Origin: an uncultured Myxococcales bacterium
Lineage (GTDB): Bacteria > Myxococcota_A > Polyangia > Polyangiales > Polyangiaceae
Length of the DNA stretch: 64,000 bases
Direction of reading: 5' to 3'
Assembly: GCA_937949945.1 (NCBI GenBank)
Contig: CALFEQ010000084.1
Span: forward strand, 87,045-151,044
Shown here: piece by piece, positions 8,484-19,209 of the stretch
How the letters are laid out: every line of letters begins with the position of its first letter
Numbering within the stretch: the first letter of the stretch is position 1
Program-made: the position numbers and the translations under genes
Notes under the pieces: generated by a model
Told to the model about the DNA's origin: nothing
Seen by the model: only the letters and a program-made list of their open reading frames with translations
The model's database searches: none

Positions 8484-9962
8484 TCACTCGATCGCGACGA
8501 GGCCTTGCGAGAAGACCTCCGAGGACGAGATCGACGGTACGTAGAGCGTGCCCTCGGTGCTGAGATTCGCAGAGCCCGTGAGCGTGTTGATGCGAATGCG
8601 GCCGACGCCCCCGCCGCCGGCGCCCACCTGCTGACCATCGACGGTGCCGTTTCCGCCTGCGGTGCTCGCGAGGTGCGCGCCGTCGCCGCCGCAGCGTTTG
8701 CTCCCGCAGAGGCCGCCGCGTCCGACCAAGGCGACCTCGTGGTCCGAGGCGGCGTCGTTACCCTTGCCGTCGACCGAGCCGCCTGCGCCTCCGCCGCCGC
8801 CGGCGAGGAGGAAGCCACCTTCGGCGACCGTCACCGTCGGTGCCTCGAGGAGGATCGCACCTCCTGCGCCGCCGCCTCCGGCGCCGTTGCCGGTCGACCT
8901 GCCACCGCAACCGCCGGCCGCGATGCCGTGTTGGACGAGGATGCTGGTTTGAGACACGATCTGAACCGCGCCGCCGCCGGCGCCTCCGTGGGAGCCGGCG
9001 CCCGGCGTGGCGCCGCCGCCCGAGCCGCCGATCAGCTTCACGAGCGCCGTGTCGGTATCGCCGGCGCCACCCACTCCGCCGCTCGCGCCCCCGGCGTTCG
9101 AGATCGCGCCCGCTCCGCCGCGACCGCCGTGACCCCCGCCGCCGGCGCCGCTGAAGAGCGTGATCACCGCGCCCCCACCGCCCGAGACCGTGGTCATTGA
9201 GCCGCCGGCGCCGCCGCCAGGGCCTCCGCCCCCCAATGCCGTCGGGGTGCCGCCCGCGAAGCCTCCCGGTCCGGGCGTGTTGGTCGTGCAGTCGGCCGCC
9301 ACGTTGAGCACGCCGATCTCGACGTCGCCTTTTGCGAGGAAGACCACCGAGTGCGTCCCGACGACCCTCACCGGGGTCGCTCGCGGACCGTTCATCGTGC
9401 CTTTCACGGTCAGCCGATCGACGACGAAGACGCCGACGGAGTGATCGTCCGCCGTGACGACGTGGAAGCCGATCCCCTCGTGTACGAAGAAGGCGCGCGG
9501 GTTCGGGTTGGGCGGGCGCAGGCCCTCGATCTCGCCCGTGTCCGAGTGGACGACGTTGCCGACGTCGAGAACGAGCTCCGCCAGGTCCGGCGTCGAAAAA
9601 TCGCTCGCGGGCGCGATCCCCGTCGGGACCACCATCGCGCAGTGGGGCGTGGGGCTTTCGTTGCAGCCTCGTGCGCACGCGACGGTTTCGGTGGCGGTGC
9701 CGTCCTCGCGGCACCGAACGAGCGTGGTCGCATCCTGGCACGCGACGCCTGCAGAAGGGGTGCAGCCGCCGCCGCCGTCTGTCGACGCATCGGTCGGCTC
9801 TTCGGTGGGCTGGCGATCGATCGATGCATCGCCCGTGGGTACGGGTGGCGAATCGTTCGCGGAAACCCGGCTCGCAGAAAAGGGCCCGTCGCAACCGAGC
9901 GCGACGAGCGAAACGAGCAATGGCAGCGACGCACAACCGGCGCGAATGACGGAGAGCCCCAT
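8484..9962 (-). CDS. glycine-rich exported protein
   Basis: A 492-aa protein with an N-terminal signal (core LPLLVSLVALGC, a weak lipobox), a short Asp/Thr/Pro linker and a cysteine-containing segment (about 65-110) of the kind seen in many myxobacterial surface proteins. A beta-rich region (about 120-220) follows, then a long Gly-rich domain (about 230-440) with many GGGGGAGG runs. This resembles glycine-rich surface proteins with a beta-helix or pectin-lyase-like fold, where glycines fill turns. It is convergent with the response regulator (21 nt between stops). No enzyme motif is visible; a structural or adhesive role is a guess. Confidence 0.8.
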   Translation of the reverse strand: MGLSVIRAGCASLPLLVSLVALGCDGPFSASRVSANDSPPVPTGDASIDRQPTEEPTDASTDGGGGCTPSAGVACQDATTLVRCREDGTATETVACARGCNESPTPHCAMVVPTGIAPASDFSTPDLAELVLDVGNVVHSDTGEIEGLRPPNPNPRAFFVHEGIGFHVVTADDHSVGVFVVDRLTVKGTMNGPRATPVRVVGTHSVVFLAKGDVEIGVLNVAADCTTNTPGPGGFAGGTPTALGGGGPGGGAGGSMTTVSGGGGAVITLFSGAGGGGHGGRGGAGAISNAGGASGGVGGAGDTDTALVKLIGGSGGGATPGAGSHGGAGGGAVQIVSQTSILVQHGIAAGGCGGRSTGNGAGGGGAGGAILLEAPTVTVAEGGFLLAGGGGGAGGSVDGKGNDAASDHEVALVGRGGLCGSKRCGGDGAHLASTAGGNGTVDGQQVGAGGGGVGRIRINTLTGSANLSTEGTLYVPSISSSEVFSQGLVAIE

Positions 9963-10061
9963 CTCTGCGCGGATTCTAGCAGCCGAACGCCAGCTCCAGG
10001 TGGCAGGCGTCGACGACGCTTCACGTCGCGTTCGACGGCCACCAACCTTCGACGCTAACCT

Positions 10062-10787
10062 GTGAAGACGGGGAGCATGTCACGCGTCGCGTCTGCCTTG
10101 GCCGGCATCTCGATCGTGCTCGTCGGGCTCGGTCTCTTCGGAGGCTGCAGCCTCGGTGGGTTGGATGGATTCAGCGGCGGTGGCTCGCCACAGGACGAGG
10201 CGGGTGTCGGCGTCGAATCGGAGGCCGGGAGCTCGGTCGTCGTGGATGCGGGCTCGCCCGGAGGTGAATCGGACGGCGCTGCGGACGCCGAGCCCGATCC
10301 TGCCGTGGGCAATCTGCTGACGAACGGGGACTTCGAGTTCGGGTGCGCCGGCTGGAAGCCCTACTTCGGCTTCACCACCGAGGCTTCGGTCGCGCGCAGC
10401 GGTACCGGCTCGTGTCGGTTCTGCATGGACACGAACTGGGAGGCGTTCTTGGAGCAGGAGGTCGACGTCCCCGTGAAGGCGGGTGAGAAGTACGCCGCGG
10501 AGATCTGGATCCGCGCCGCGAAGCCATCGGACGAGCTGTCGGCCGCCGGCCTCAGAAAGACGTCGCTTTACATCGACCTGGACGGCACCTCCTCGCAAAG
10601 AGAGACGGAGGGGCCTCCGGTGCCTTCCGATACCGAGTGGACCCGGATCACGGCGCTGAACACCGCGCAAGCCGACGGGGACTCGGTGCTCTTCGAGTTC
10701 CGCCTCCAGCAGTACGGCAACCCGGCGAAGGTCGGCAACGTCATCTGCGTGTACGTCGACGAGGCCGTCCTCAGAAAGCTGGAGTGA
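10062..10787 (+). CDS. lipoprotein with carbohydrate-binding-like jelly-roll domain
   Basis: A 241-aa protein. A signal region with hydrophobic core GISIVLVGLGLFGGC is followed by a Gly/Ser/Asp-rich spacer to about residue 82. The folded domain then begins NLLTNGDFEFGCAGW, the classic opening of family 4/9/16/22-type carbohydrate-binding modules, with further typical features (ARSGTGSCRF, LEQEVDVPVKAGEKY, AAEIWIRAA). It probably binds a polysaccharide at the cell surface; no catalytic domain is attached. The GTG at 10062 and the ATG at 10077 are both possible starts. It is divergent from the glycine-rich gene and convergent with aspS. Confidence 0.75.
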   Translation: MKTGSMSRVASALAGISIVLVGLGLFGGCSLGGLDGFSGGGSPQDEAGVGVESEAGSSVVVDAGSPGGESDGAADAEPDPAVGNLLTNGDFEFGCAGWKPYFGFTTEASVARSGTGSCRFCMDTNWEAFLEQEVDVPVKAGEKYAAEIWIRAAKPSDELSAAGLRKTSLYIDLDGTSSQRETEGPPVPSDTEWTRITALNTAQADGDSVLFEFRLQQYGNPAKVGNVICVYVDEAVLRKLE

Positions 10788-10810
10788 CGGCGCGAGCACC
10801 TCGAGGCGGA

Positions 10811-10836
10811 CCCGAGGCGCTGCGCGCCGCCTCGGG
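10811..10836. terminator. inverted repeat between convergent genes
   Basis: CCCGAGGC (10811-10818) pairs with GCCTCGGG (10829-10836) around a 10-nt GC-rich loop. It ends directly before the aspS stop and 24 nt after the lipoprotein stop. There is no T-tract. It may act as a bidirectional terminator. Confidence 0.4.
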
Positions 10837-12720
<1,884 letters not shown>

Positions 12721-12725
12721 GGCGA

Positions 12726-12732
12726 TTCTCCT
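12726..12732 (-). promoter_or_regulatory. ribosome binding site of aspS (decides a TTG start)
   Basis: On the minus strand AGGAGAA lies five bases before a TTG codon at 12720. The site, together with conservation of the downstream protein sequence, supports the rare TTG start. Confidence 0.7.
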
Positions 12733-12809
12733 GTGGGGGCCCGAAGTCCGTGGGGCTCCTGAAACTGGGAAATGGGGGGCCGCAAAGGCTAGACCAAGTG
12801 GGCTCTCCG

Positions 12810-14675
12810 ATGAATAGCGACCAGGACCGAAGCAGGTTCCGAACCGCCGATGCGCGGGATCGGGCGCGCGTCCGGCCGGTCGCGATGCTCGTGAGCGCCC
12901 TCGTCCCGGGCGCGCTCGCTGCGGCGGGAGCGAGCTCCACCGCGGCGGCGGTCCATGACGACGGGGTCGTACGTACCATCGGCGCAGGCTTCACGGGCGC
13001 GTTCCGGGCGCTCGATCTGCTCGTCGCCGCGCCGTGGCTGCTCGTTCCGGTGGGCACGCGGGCGCTGCGCGCGGGGCTCGCGAGCGCATTCGTCACGGCG
13101 CTCGCGGGCGCCCTCCTCTTCGATCTCGCCCACGAGATCGTCGCGGAGGCGGTCCCGGCGGCGCTCGAGCGCATGCGGATCCGCAGCCGCCAGCCCGTGT
13201 CGCCGCGCCTCGTGGCCGCGGTCGCCGCCGTCGCCGTGCTCACGGCGCTCCTCTCGCCGGCCTGGCAGACCGAGGCATGCGCGCCCGGCGGCGCCGTCAC
13301 GGGTGCATTGCTCGTGCTCGTCGCCGCGCGCCTCGGTGCGCGGGCCTTCGCTGCGGCGGGTGACGGTAAAGGCCCGTCCGCGGCGCTGCTCGCGCTGGTG
13401 CTGGGGTCCGCGCTCGCATACGAGCCGCTCGTCTTCGCCGCCGCGCTGGCCGCATGCGCGCCGGCGCTCTTTTCCGCCTCGCGACGAGCGCATGCGTTCG
13501 ATCGATCGCGTGCGGTGCAGGTCACGTGCGCGTTCGCGCTCGGCCTGGCGCCGTTGCTCCTCGGCGTCGGTCTCTCCCGCCGCGAGCCGGAGCTCGCGCT
13601 CCACGTTCCCCCGTTGGCCCCGATCGAGCGCGCCCTGCACCCCGTGTCGATCGGGGCGTTCGCGAGCGCCGAGATCGGCTCCGTCCTCCTCGTCGTGTGC
13701 GGCGTCGGCGCCGCGCTGTCGCTCGCGGTCGGCCGAGCGAGACAGCTCGCGCTCGGTCTCGCGCTCGTCACCGGCGTGGGGGCGCTCGCCGTCGTCCTCC
13801 AGGTCCCGGCGGGCCCGAGCCGCTTCGCGGCGCCCGTCCTCGCCGGCATCGCCTGCGCCCACGTCCTCGGCGCGACCACGCTCGCCGTGATCGTCCTCGC
13901 GGTCGCGCGGGCGCGCGTCCCGTTCGCGGAGGCCAGCGCGGCGCTGCTCGTGGTGCTCGAGCTCGTGCTGCCGGTGAAGGCCATCGACGAGACCGTCACG
14001 CGTCGCGACGCGCGGGTCGCTCGCGCGGCTTCGATCTGGAACGACGTCGCCTGGGGAGCGGCCCCGCCCGCGTCGGTGCTGCTCGTCGCCGATCGCGGCA
14101 CGATGCGAAGGCTCGTGAGCGCCCGTGCGGCCGGGGAGCTCAGGGGCGACCTCGTCGTCGTCCCGTCGTTCGACGTCCAGGGGCGCGCGGGTCAGCGTGC
14201 GCTCCTCTCCGAGCCGAAGCTCGCGCCGCTCTATCGCGACATCGCGCTCGGAATCGCGCCGGAGGAGCTGTCGCTCGCGCAGCTCTCGTCGCAGCGACCG
14301 GTGCTCGCCACGTTCGATCCGAAATGGGACCGCAGGCTCGCACGGCATCTCGTGCCGGTCGGGCTGACCGCGCGCTTCGAGCCCGAGCCGCGCGGGGCGA
14401 GCGATCGGAAGAAGGCGCTCGAGGCGTTCGCGGCCTCGAAAGACCGCCTCGTGCGCGCGACGGTCGTGAAGAAGGACGCGGAGCTCGCCGCGGCGACGGC
14501 CACGCTCCTCCGCGCACGCGCCGTCGGGATCGCGGCGACGGGCGAGCGCGAGGTGCTCTCGCGCGCCCTCGACGACCTCCGCGCGTTCGCGCCGGACGAT
14601 CCGATCGGCTCGACGCTCGTGCGTCGCATCCTCACCACCAAGGGACCGATCGACGTCCGGGATCTCGCGCCATGA
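12810..14675 (+). CDS. polytopic membrane protein, possibly GT-C glycosyltransferase-like (DUF2723-like)
   Basis: A 621-aa protein with an N-terminal half made of about ten hydrophobic segments (to about 400) and a soluble Arg/Ala-rich C-terminal half. The first extracytoplasmic segment has the acidic pair HDDG, followed by a Pro/Leu-rich segment (LVAAPWLLVPVG) and RALRAGLASAFVTALAG. This layout is reminiscent of DUF2723-type GT-C proteins, in which an acidic residue sits in the first loop, but the match is weak. The start at 12810 gives a short cytoplasmic N-terminus; upstream in-frame ATGs would run into the aspS start. Divergent from aspS. Other possibilities are an uncharacterised transporter or integral membrane protein. 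Confidence 0.75.
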   Translation: MNSDQDRSRFRTADARDRARVRPVAMLVSALVPGALAAAGASSTAAAVHDDGVVRTIGAGFTGAFRALDLLVAAPWLLVPVGTRALRAGLASAFVTALAGALLFDLAHEIVAEAVPAALERMRIRSRQPVSPRLVAAVAAVAVLTALLSPAWQTEACAPGGAVTGALLVLVAARLGARAFAAAGDGKGPSAALLALVLGSALAYEPLVFAAALAACAPALFSASRRAHAFDRSRAVQVTCAFALGLAPLLLGVGLSRREPELALHVPPLAPIERALHPVSIGAFASAEIGSVLLVVCGVGAALSLAVGRARQLALGLALVTGVGALAVVLQVPAGPSRFAAPVLAGIACAHVLGATTLAVIVLAVARARVPFAEASAALLVVLELVLPVKAIDETVTRRDARVARAASIWNDVAWGAAPPASVLLVADRGTMRRLVSARAAGELRGDLVVVPSFDVQGRAGQRALLSEPKLAPLYRDIALGIAPEELSLAQLSSQRPVLATFDPKWDRRLARHLVPVGLTARFEPEPRGASDRKKALEAFAASKDRLVRATVVKKDAELAAATATLLRARAVGIAATGEREVLSRALDDLRAFAPDDPIGSTLVRRILTTKGPIDVRDLAP

Positions 14676-14686
14676 CCGGCGGGGAC

Positions 14687-14866
14687 TCAGAGCGCCGATC
14701 CACCCCCCGGGAGTCGTCGTCGAAGGAAATGCGTCCGCTCGTGCATCGGTCGCGCCCGCAGGCGGGCGATGAGCTCTTCGAGCTCGTGATCGGTCGCTCG
14801 CCTGAGCGCTTCCAGCTCGGCTTCACGAGCGCGTCTTCGCTGCTTCTTCTTCGCGTCGCTTTGCAT
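14687..14866 (-). CDS. small basic 59-aa protein, partner of the overlapping nucleotidyltransferase-like gene
   Basis: A short reading frame from ATG 14866 to TGA 14687. It overlaps the last 44 bases of the upstream gene in another frame. The sequence reads as a real small protein: a Lys/Arg-rich start (MQSDAKKKQRRRAREAE), a helical acidic/leucine stretch (HELEELIARLRARP) and an ending RTHFLRRRLPGGGSAL, typical of a structured conserved tail rather than a shadow frame. The overlap implies translational coupling. Small proteins paired with nucleotidyltransferase-like proteins are often toxin-antitoxin or regulatory partners, but this is inference. Confidence 0.6.
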   Translation of the reverse strand: MQSDAKKKQRRRAREAELEALRRATDHELEELIARLRARPMHERTHFLRRRLPGGGSAL

Positions 14867-15311
14867 CGAGCGTCGCCTCGAGGATGGGGAGCACCGCGCG
14901 GTCTTTGGGACGGTTCGCAGCCTTCTTGCTCTTCACGATGTCCTCGAGCGACGCGACGTGCAAGGCGTGACCGTCGATCTCGACCTTGGAAGCCCTTCGC
15001 CTGACGCCCTCGAAGGAGCGGAGCCCATGAATGGCGCCCATGAAGTCGGCCTGTAGCGTCAGATCGTCGTCCGTCACGCGGAACAACGAGCTGGCAGGGT
15101 AGTAGGGGCGCAGCACGATCGCGCCGAGCTCACGCGCGAAGATGACGAGCTTTCTCCGATTGGCGGGGGTGTCGCGAAAGAAGAAGTCGAAGTCGAGCGT
15201 CGTCACGGGGGCTCCGTGCAGCGCTGCGGCGGCGTTGCCGATGAGGACCGCGTCGAGCTTCGCATTCTCGAGAGCGCGCGCGATTCGTCTCAGGAGTGGC
15301 TGCGCGTCCAC
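14823..15311 (-). CDS. nucleotidyltransferase-fold protein (AbiEii/MNT-like)
   Basis: A 162-aa protein resembling small nucleotidyltransferase-superfamily proteins. It has the glycine/alanine helix before the active site (LIGNAAAALHGAPV) and an acidic DxD-type pair in TTLDFDFFF, near residues 38-42. Later parts (LTLQADFMGAI, then HALHVASLEDIVKSKKAANRPKD) match the substrate-side and helical features of the DUF6036/AbiEii-like group. Such proteins act as toxins, adenylyltransferases or antibiotic-modifying enzymes; the substrate here is unknown. The start is GTG at 15311. The small gene that overlaps its end is probably its partner. Confidence 0.75.
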   Translation of the reverse strand: MDAQPLLRRIARALENAKLDAVLIGNAAAALHGAPVTTLDFDFFFRDTPANRRKLVIFARELGAIVLRPYYPASSLFRVTDDDLTLQADFMGAIHGLRSFEGVRRRASKVEIDGHALHVASLEDIVKSKKAANRPKDRAVLPILEATLDAKRREEEAAKTRS

Positions 15312-15385
15312 GGAGACATCGTACAGCGTGACGCGAGCGTGACTACTCTACCAAGTCGCCCTTCCAGCTCGCGTGTCGCTGCCTC

Positions 15386-16234
15386 TCATTCTGGCCTGCA
15401 CCACCCTCCCATCGCGGCGCTACAGAGCGGATCGCCGGGGTCGCACATGCAGGTCGTCGCGCCCGAGTCGCGCAGCGCTCGCTTCCGCGTCGTCTCGAGC
15501 GCGTAGCGCTGCAGCATGGCTGCGCACTCGCGGCCGGCGGGGAGGTCGAGGCCGTTCGCGCGGGCGGCCTCCACGCAGGCGCGGAGGAGCGCGAGACCTT
15601 CCTCGCGCCATCGCTTCGCGGGGCCGTCGGCGACGTCCTCGAACGTGAGGGCGACCGTCGAGTCGCTCCGGTAGGCGGCCGGCGCGCGTGCGAGGCCGGC
15701 ATCGTCGAGCAGCCTCGACCATGACAGGAGGAGCTGCGCACCCTCTTCGAGCATCGTCAGTCGATCGCCCTCGCTCGCGTCGGGCGCGTGGTACGCGGTC
15801 GCGAAGCGGCGGCTCGTGAGGTCGAGCAGCGCATGGACGCGCTCGAACTGCTTCGCGGTCGGAACGCCCCCGTCCGAGGCCATCATCACGGAGAGCGCGA
15901 GCGACTGGAACGCACGCTTCGAGTCTCGCGCGACCTGGAGCGCCGTCGCGAACGGCAGAGCGGGGCCGTACACCTCCGTCCAGGAGAGGGGAAGTGCCGT
16001 CGGAGCCGCCTCGCCGTCGGAGGCGACGCACGGCTCTTCGTCGAGGCTCGTTCTCGGGTCGGCCGTGGAGGCGTCCGCGGACGACGGAGGCTCGACCGTG
16101 ACCTCGACGGGACGGCGGGTGAGCGCGGAGCTCACCGTCCGCGGAGCGCACGCCGCTCCGACCGATGGCCCGAAGGACAGCGACAGCAGAGCGATGCCCA
16201 GCGCTGGCCCGCCCGGGATGGACTGACGCGTCAT
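15386..16234 (-). CDS. exported protein of unknown function
   Basis: A 282-aa protein with an N-terminal signal (PALGIALLSLSFGPSVGAAC; AAC could be a weak lipobox), a Pro/Ser/Thr/Asp linker to about 75 and a mainly helical domain (about 80-250). The C-terminus has a cysteine cluster (TTCMCDPGDPLC and GGWC) that probably forms disulfides in the periplasm. I recognise no family. It is divergent from the glutamine synthetase-family gene, with 92 nt between starts. Confidence 0.75.
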   Translation of the reverse strand: MTRQSIPGGPALGIALLSLSFGPSVGAACAPRTVSSALTRRPVEVTVEPPSSADASTADPRTSLDEEPCVASDGEAAPTALPLSWTEVYGPALPFATALQVARDSKRAFQSLALSVMMASDGGVPTAKQFERVHALLDLTSRRFATAYHAPDASEGDRLTMLEEGAQLLLSWSRLLDDAGLARAPAAYRSDSTVALTFEDVADGPAKRWREEGLALLRACVEAARANGLDLPAGRECAAMLQRYALETTRKRALRDSGATTCMCDPGDPLCSAAMGGWCRPE

Positions 16235-16326
16235 GTGTTCCCTCCGCTGCGGCTTCGTTCTCCGCGCTCGTCGTGGACACGCGTGACGGGTGACGCCTTG
16301 GGTCTCAGGCTGTAGCTTTCTGCGTC

Positions 16327-17694
16327 ATGGATGTCGCGACGCTGAAGGAGCGCTTTCGGGAGCGGAACATCAAGAAGGTCAAGGTCGGGGGGTTCGACCT
16401 CGACGGGGTGCTCCGCGGAAAGTACGTCTCGCTCGAGAAGTTCTGGAGCGTCGTGGAGTCCGGCTTCGGCTTCTGCGACGTCATCTTCGGCTGGGACATC
16501 GCCGACGTCCTGTACGACAACGTGAAGGTGACGGGGTGGCACTCCGGCTACCCGGACTGCCACGCCGTGATCGACACGGACACGTTCCGCGTCCTGCCCG
16601 CGGAGCCCGACACGGCCGCGTTCCTCGTCGACTTCGTGAACGAAGACGGCAGTGGACATCCCGCGTGTCCGCGCTCGCTCCTGAAGCGCGTCATCGCTCG
16701 TGCGCGCGAGCGGGGCTACGAGGCGAGGTTCGGCGCGGAGTTCGAGTTCTGGGTCTTCAAGGAGAGCCCCGAGTCGCTCCACGACAAGGACTTCAAGCGG
16801 CTCGCGCCCATCTCGCCGGGCATGTTCGGCTACTCGTGGGTTCGCGAAGAGCAGAACCGCGCCTTCTGCCATGCCGTGATGGACGAGATGAGCGCCTTCG
16901 ACGTCGCGATCGAGGGCCTCCACACCGAGACCGGACCGGGCGTCTACGAGGTCGCGATCCGCTACGACGACGTGCTCCGTGCGGCCGACAAGGCGGCGCT
17001 CTTCAAGACGCAGATGAAGAGCCTCGCCGCGCGCCACGGCCTGTCCGTCACGTTCATGGCGAAGTGGAACCAGGACCTGCCCGGCTCGAGCGGCCATCTC
17101 CATCAGTCGCTCTGGACCGTCGCGCAGCCCGGGGCGCCGGCGCGCAACGTCTTCTTCGACGAGAAGGGAGAGCACAAGCTGTCGGCCGAGGCTCGGCACT
17201 ACATCGGTGGACAGGTGGAGCTCATGCCGGAGCTCACGGCGCTCTACTCGCCGACGATCAACTCGTACAAGCGCTACGTCCCCGGCGTCTGGGCACCGCT
17301 CACGGCGTCCTGGGGCATCGAGAATCGGACGTGCGCGATCCGCGCCATCCCGGGCTCGCCGTCCTCGACGCGCGTCGAGTATCGCCAGACCGCCTCCGAC
17401 ATCAATCCGTACGTCGCGATGGCGACGTGTCTCGCGGCGGGTCTCTGGGGGATCGAGGAGCGGATCGAGGCGCCCCCGCCCGCCGGTGGTGACGCATCCC
17501 TGAACGAGGAGCTGCCCGCGCTGCCGCGCACGCTGAAGGAGGCCACCCAGCGTCTCGCGTCGAGCGAGCGCGCCCGCAAGATCCTCGGCGAGGCCTTCGT
17601 CGATCACTACGTGCGCACGCGCGACTGGGAGGTGCGCCAGTTCGAGCGCGCGGTGACGGACTGGGAGCTCAGGCGCTACTTCGAGGCGATCTGA
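16327..17694 (+). CDS. glutamine synthetase family protein (GlnA/PuuA-like)
   Basis: A 455-aa member of the glutamine synthetase superfamily, which forms gamma-glutamyl amide bonds with ATP, in the cytoplasm. Visible signatures: the metal-binding ExE in FGAEFEFWVF, TETGPGVYEVAI, the catalytic His motif GSSGHLHQSL, substrate/ATP arginine region NSYKRYVPGVWAP, NRTCAIR and RVEYRQTASDINPY. The length is close to that of GlnT/PuuA-type members. The NSYKRxxPGxWAP and SSxHxHQSL forms fit gamma-glutamylpolyamine synthetase-like or type III/GlnT enzymes as well as true glutamine synthetase, so the amine substrate is not settled. An iron alcohol dehydrogenase lies nearby on the same strand, past a VWA-like gene. 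Confidence 0.92.
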   Translation: MDVATLKERFRERNIKKVKVGGFDLDGVLRGKYVSLEKFWSVVESGFGFCDVIFGWDIADVLYDNVKVTGWHSGYPDCHAVIDTDTFRVLPAEPDTAAFLVDFVNEDGSGHPACPRSLLKRVIARARERGYEARFGAEFEFWVFKESPESLHDKDFKRLAPISPGMFGYSWVREEQNRAFCHAVMDEMSAFDVAIEGLHTETGPGVYEVAIRYDDVLRAADKAALFKTQMKSLAARHGLSVTFMAKWNQDLPGSSGHLHQSLWTVAQPGAPARNVFFDEKGEHKLSAEARHYIGGQVELMPELTALYSPTINSYKRYVPGVWAPLTASWGIENRTCAIRAIPGSPSSTRVEYRQTASDINPYVAMATCLAAGLWGIEERIEAPPPAGGDASLNEELPALPRTLKEATQRLASSERARKILGEAFVDHYVRTRDWEVRQFERAVTDWELRRYFEAI

Positions 17695-17702
17695 TCGTGC
17701 GG

Positions 17703-17724
17703 GCGGCGCGCGCGTGCGCGCCGC
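17703..17724. terminator. strong GC hairpin after the glutamine synthetase-family gene
   Basis: GCGGCGCGC (17703-17711) pairs perfectly with GCGCGCCGC (17716-17724) around a 4-nt loop, 8 nt after the stop codon and before the convergent VWA-like gene. There is no T-tract. Likely terminator. Confidence 0.5.
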
Positions 17725-17754
17725 TCGACCGCCGGCGGCGCGGGACGACGCGAG

Positions 17755-19050
17755 CTACTTCGCTGGCTTCGGAAGGCAGCCGAAGAGGATCTTCACGTCG
17801 GCCGCGGGATCCGCCTGGATCACGTCGCAGGCGTGGCTGCACAGCTTGATGCGGTCCCCTTCGATGTAGAACTTGTTCGGACCGCACGACGCTGCGTCCG
17901 GGACCTGCTGGAGGTCGGTGACGACGTTCCCGGACGTGTAGCGGACGACCGCGGTGCTCGGATCGATCCTGGAGCCGCTGGGGTCCTTGGGCATGGCGTA
18001 ATCGCACGCGATGACGGTGCGCTCGATGGCGTCCTCCGCCATCGCCTTGAAGATCGTCGTGAAGTCGAGGCCGCAGGTCGGATACCGCAGGCCTCCGGTC
18101 AGCCTGCTCAGCGCCTGGTGCCCGACGCCTGGAGCGGGCGCGGTCGGCGAGCACTTCTCGGCGACGACGGGGGCGTCCGGCGGGTGCGGCTTCGTCGGGT
18201 CGGACGGGTCGAACGGAGCGAGCGCGACGATGCTGTGCCAGACGTAGTTGCGGTGTCCGGGCGTGCCGAACTGCGGCGAGAGCGAGAAGAGCGCCGTCTC
18301 GAAGTTGTTCGCCGCCGTCGCCCCGGAGATCGGGTCGATCGTCTTGTCGTCGAAGTTGAAGCTCGCGCAGCTCGCCGCGACGCGATCGTCCGTGATCACC
18401 GCGAACACCTTGAAGGCGTTCGGACGGAGGAACGGAGCCCAGCCCTGCGGGTGCGAGCCGTTCGCGTCGGCCGGCCCGTTGAAGGTGTTGAGGACCTTGC
18501 ACCACGCATCCGTGCTCTCGACCATGATGTCGTAGTGGAGGAACTGCGCGGTCTCGACCGGCTTGGGCGGGACGGGATCGCAGGTCGTCCCGCTCAACGG
18601 CGCCCTCACGCAGATGCGCTGATGCGCGATCCCGCCGTCGCCCGGCGTCGTCTCGTGGACACCGTGCGAGCTGATCATCACGACCCGGTAGTCCGTCTGG
18701 CTCGCGGCGATGATGTTGACGAAGTTCGTGTTGATCTGGTTCTCGACCTCCTCGATCTCCTCGCCCATCGACTCCGAGTTGTCGATGACGAAGATGATGT
18801 CGAGCGGTCGCTTGGCCGTGATGGCTTCGGCCTCTTGCGCGACGCAGGTCTCGGTCCCCGTGTCGGGGCGTCCCGCGCTGCCGGAGCTTCCCCCGAAGCT
18901 CGAGGAGCCGTTCGTCGATGAGCCGCCGTCGAACGTCGACCCGTTGTCCGGGTCGTCGGAACCGCACGCCGCGAGAAGCACGACACCAGACGCGACGAGC
19001 ACGCTTCCGACCGTCGCCGCGAGCCGGATGACACCTGCTGGGGAGGGCAT
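17755..19050 (-). CDS. VWA-domain-like lipoprotein
   Basis: A 431-aa surface protein. The N-terminal signal (VGSVLVASGVVLLAACGS) ends in the good lipobox LAAC, followed by an Asn/Gly/Ser-rich spacer to about 70. A von Willebrand factor A-like domain begins with RPLDIIFVIDNSESMG, which carries the MIDAS motif DxSxS (DNSES) that binds a divalent cation. Several cysteines lie in the later part (FGCLPK at the end). Such proteins mediate adhesion or protein complex formation at the surface in myxobacteria. Divergent from the iron alcohol dehydrogenase gene. Confidence 0.88.
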   Translation of the reverse strand: MPSPAGVIRLAATVGSVLVASGVVLLAACGSDDPDNGSTFDGGSSTNGSSSFGGSSGSAGRPDTGTETCVAQEAEAITAKRPLDIIFVIDNSESMGEEIEEVENQINTNFVNIIAASQTDYRVVMISSHGVHETTPGDGGIAHQRICVRAPLSGTTCDPVPPKPVETAQFLHYDIMVESTDAWCKVLNTFNGPADANGSHPQGWAPFLRPNAFKVFAVITDDRVAASCASFNFDDKTIDPISGATAANNFETALFSLSPQFGTPGHRNYVWHSIVALAPFDPSDPTKPHPPDAPVVAEKCSPTAPAPGVGHQALSRLTGGLRYPTCGLDFTTIFKAMAEDAIERTVIACDYAMPKDPSGSRIDPSTAVVRYTSGNVVTDLQQVPDAASCGPNKFYIEGDRIKLCSHACDVIQADPAADVKILFGCLPKPAK

Positions 19051-19209
19051 GTTTGTCGACGAGCTTAGCAGACTTCGTGCTTCGGGCCTCGTGGCTCGAG
19101 CCTCGGAGAGAATAGCTCCGCGGGCTCGGAGGATCGCGGTCGCGCTCGGCTTTTTCGCGGGGCGGCGAGCCTAGTCAGGTCGACGGGCTCGATCTACGCT
19201 CCGAGCGTC

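Noticed and set aside
8600..9260. Dense repetitive GC pattern that could be a repeat array
   Set aside because: It is the coding sequence for the glycine-rich domain; repeats are irregular codon-level and not conserved units.
14632..14826. 64-codon minus-strand frame overlapping the end of the nucleotidyltransferase gene
   Set aside because: Ser/Arg-rich and unlike a folded protein; the alternative frame at 14687-14866 reads far better.
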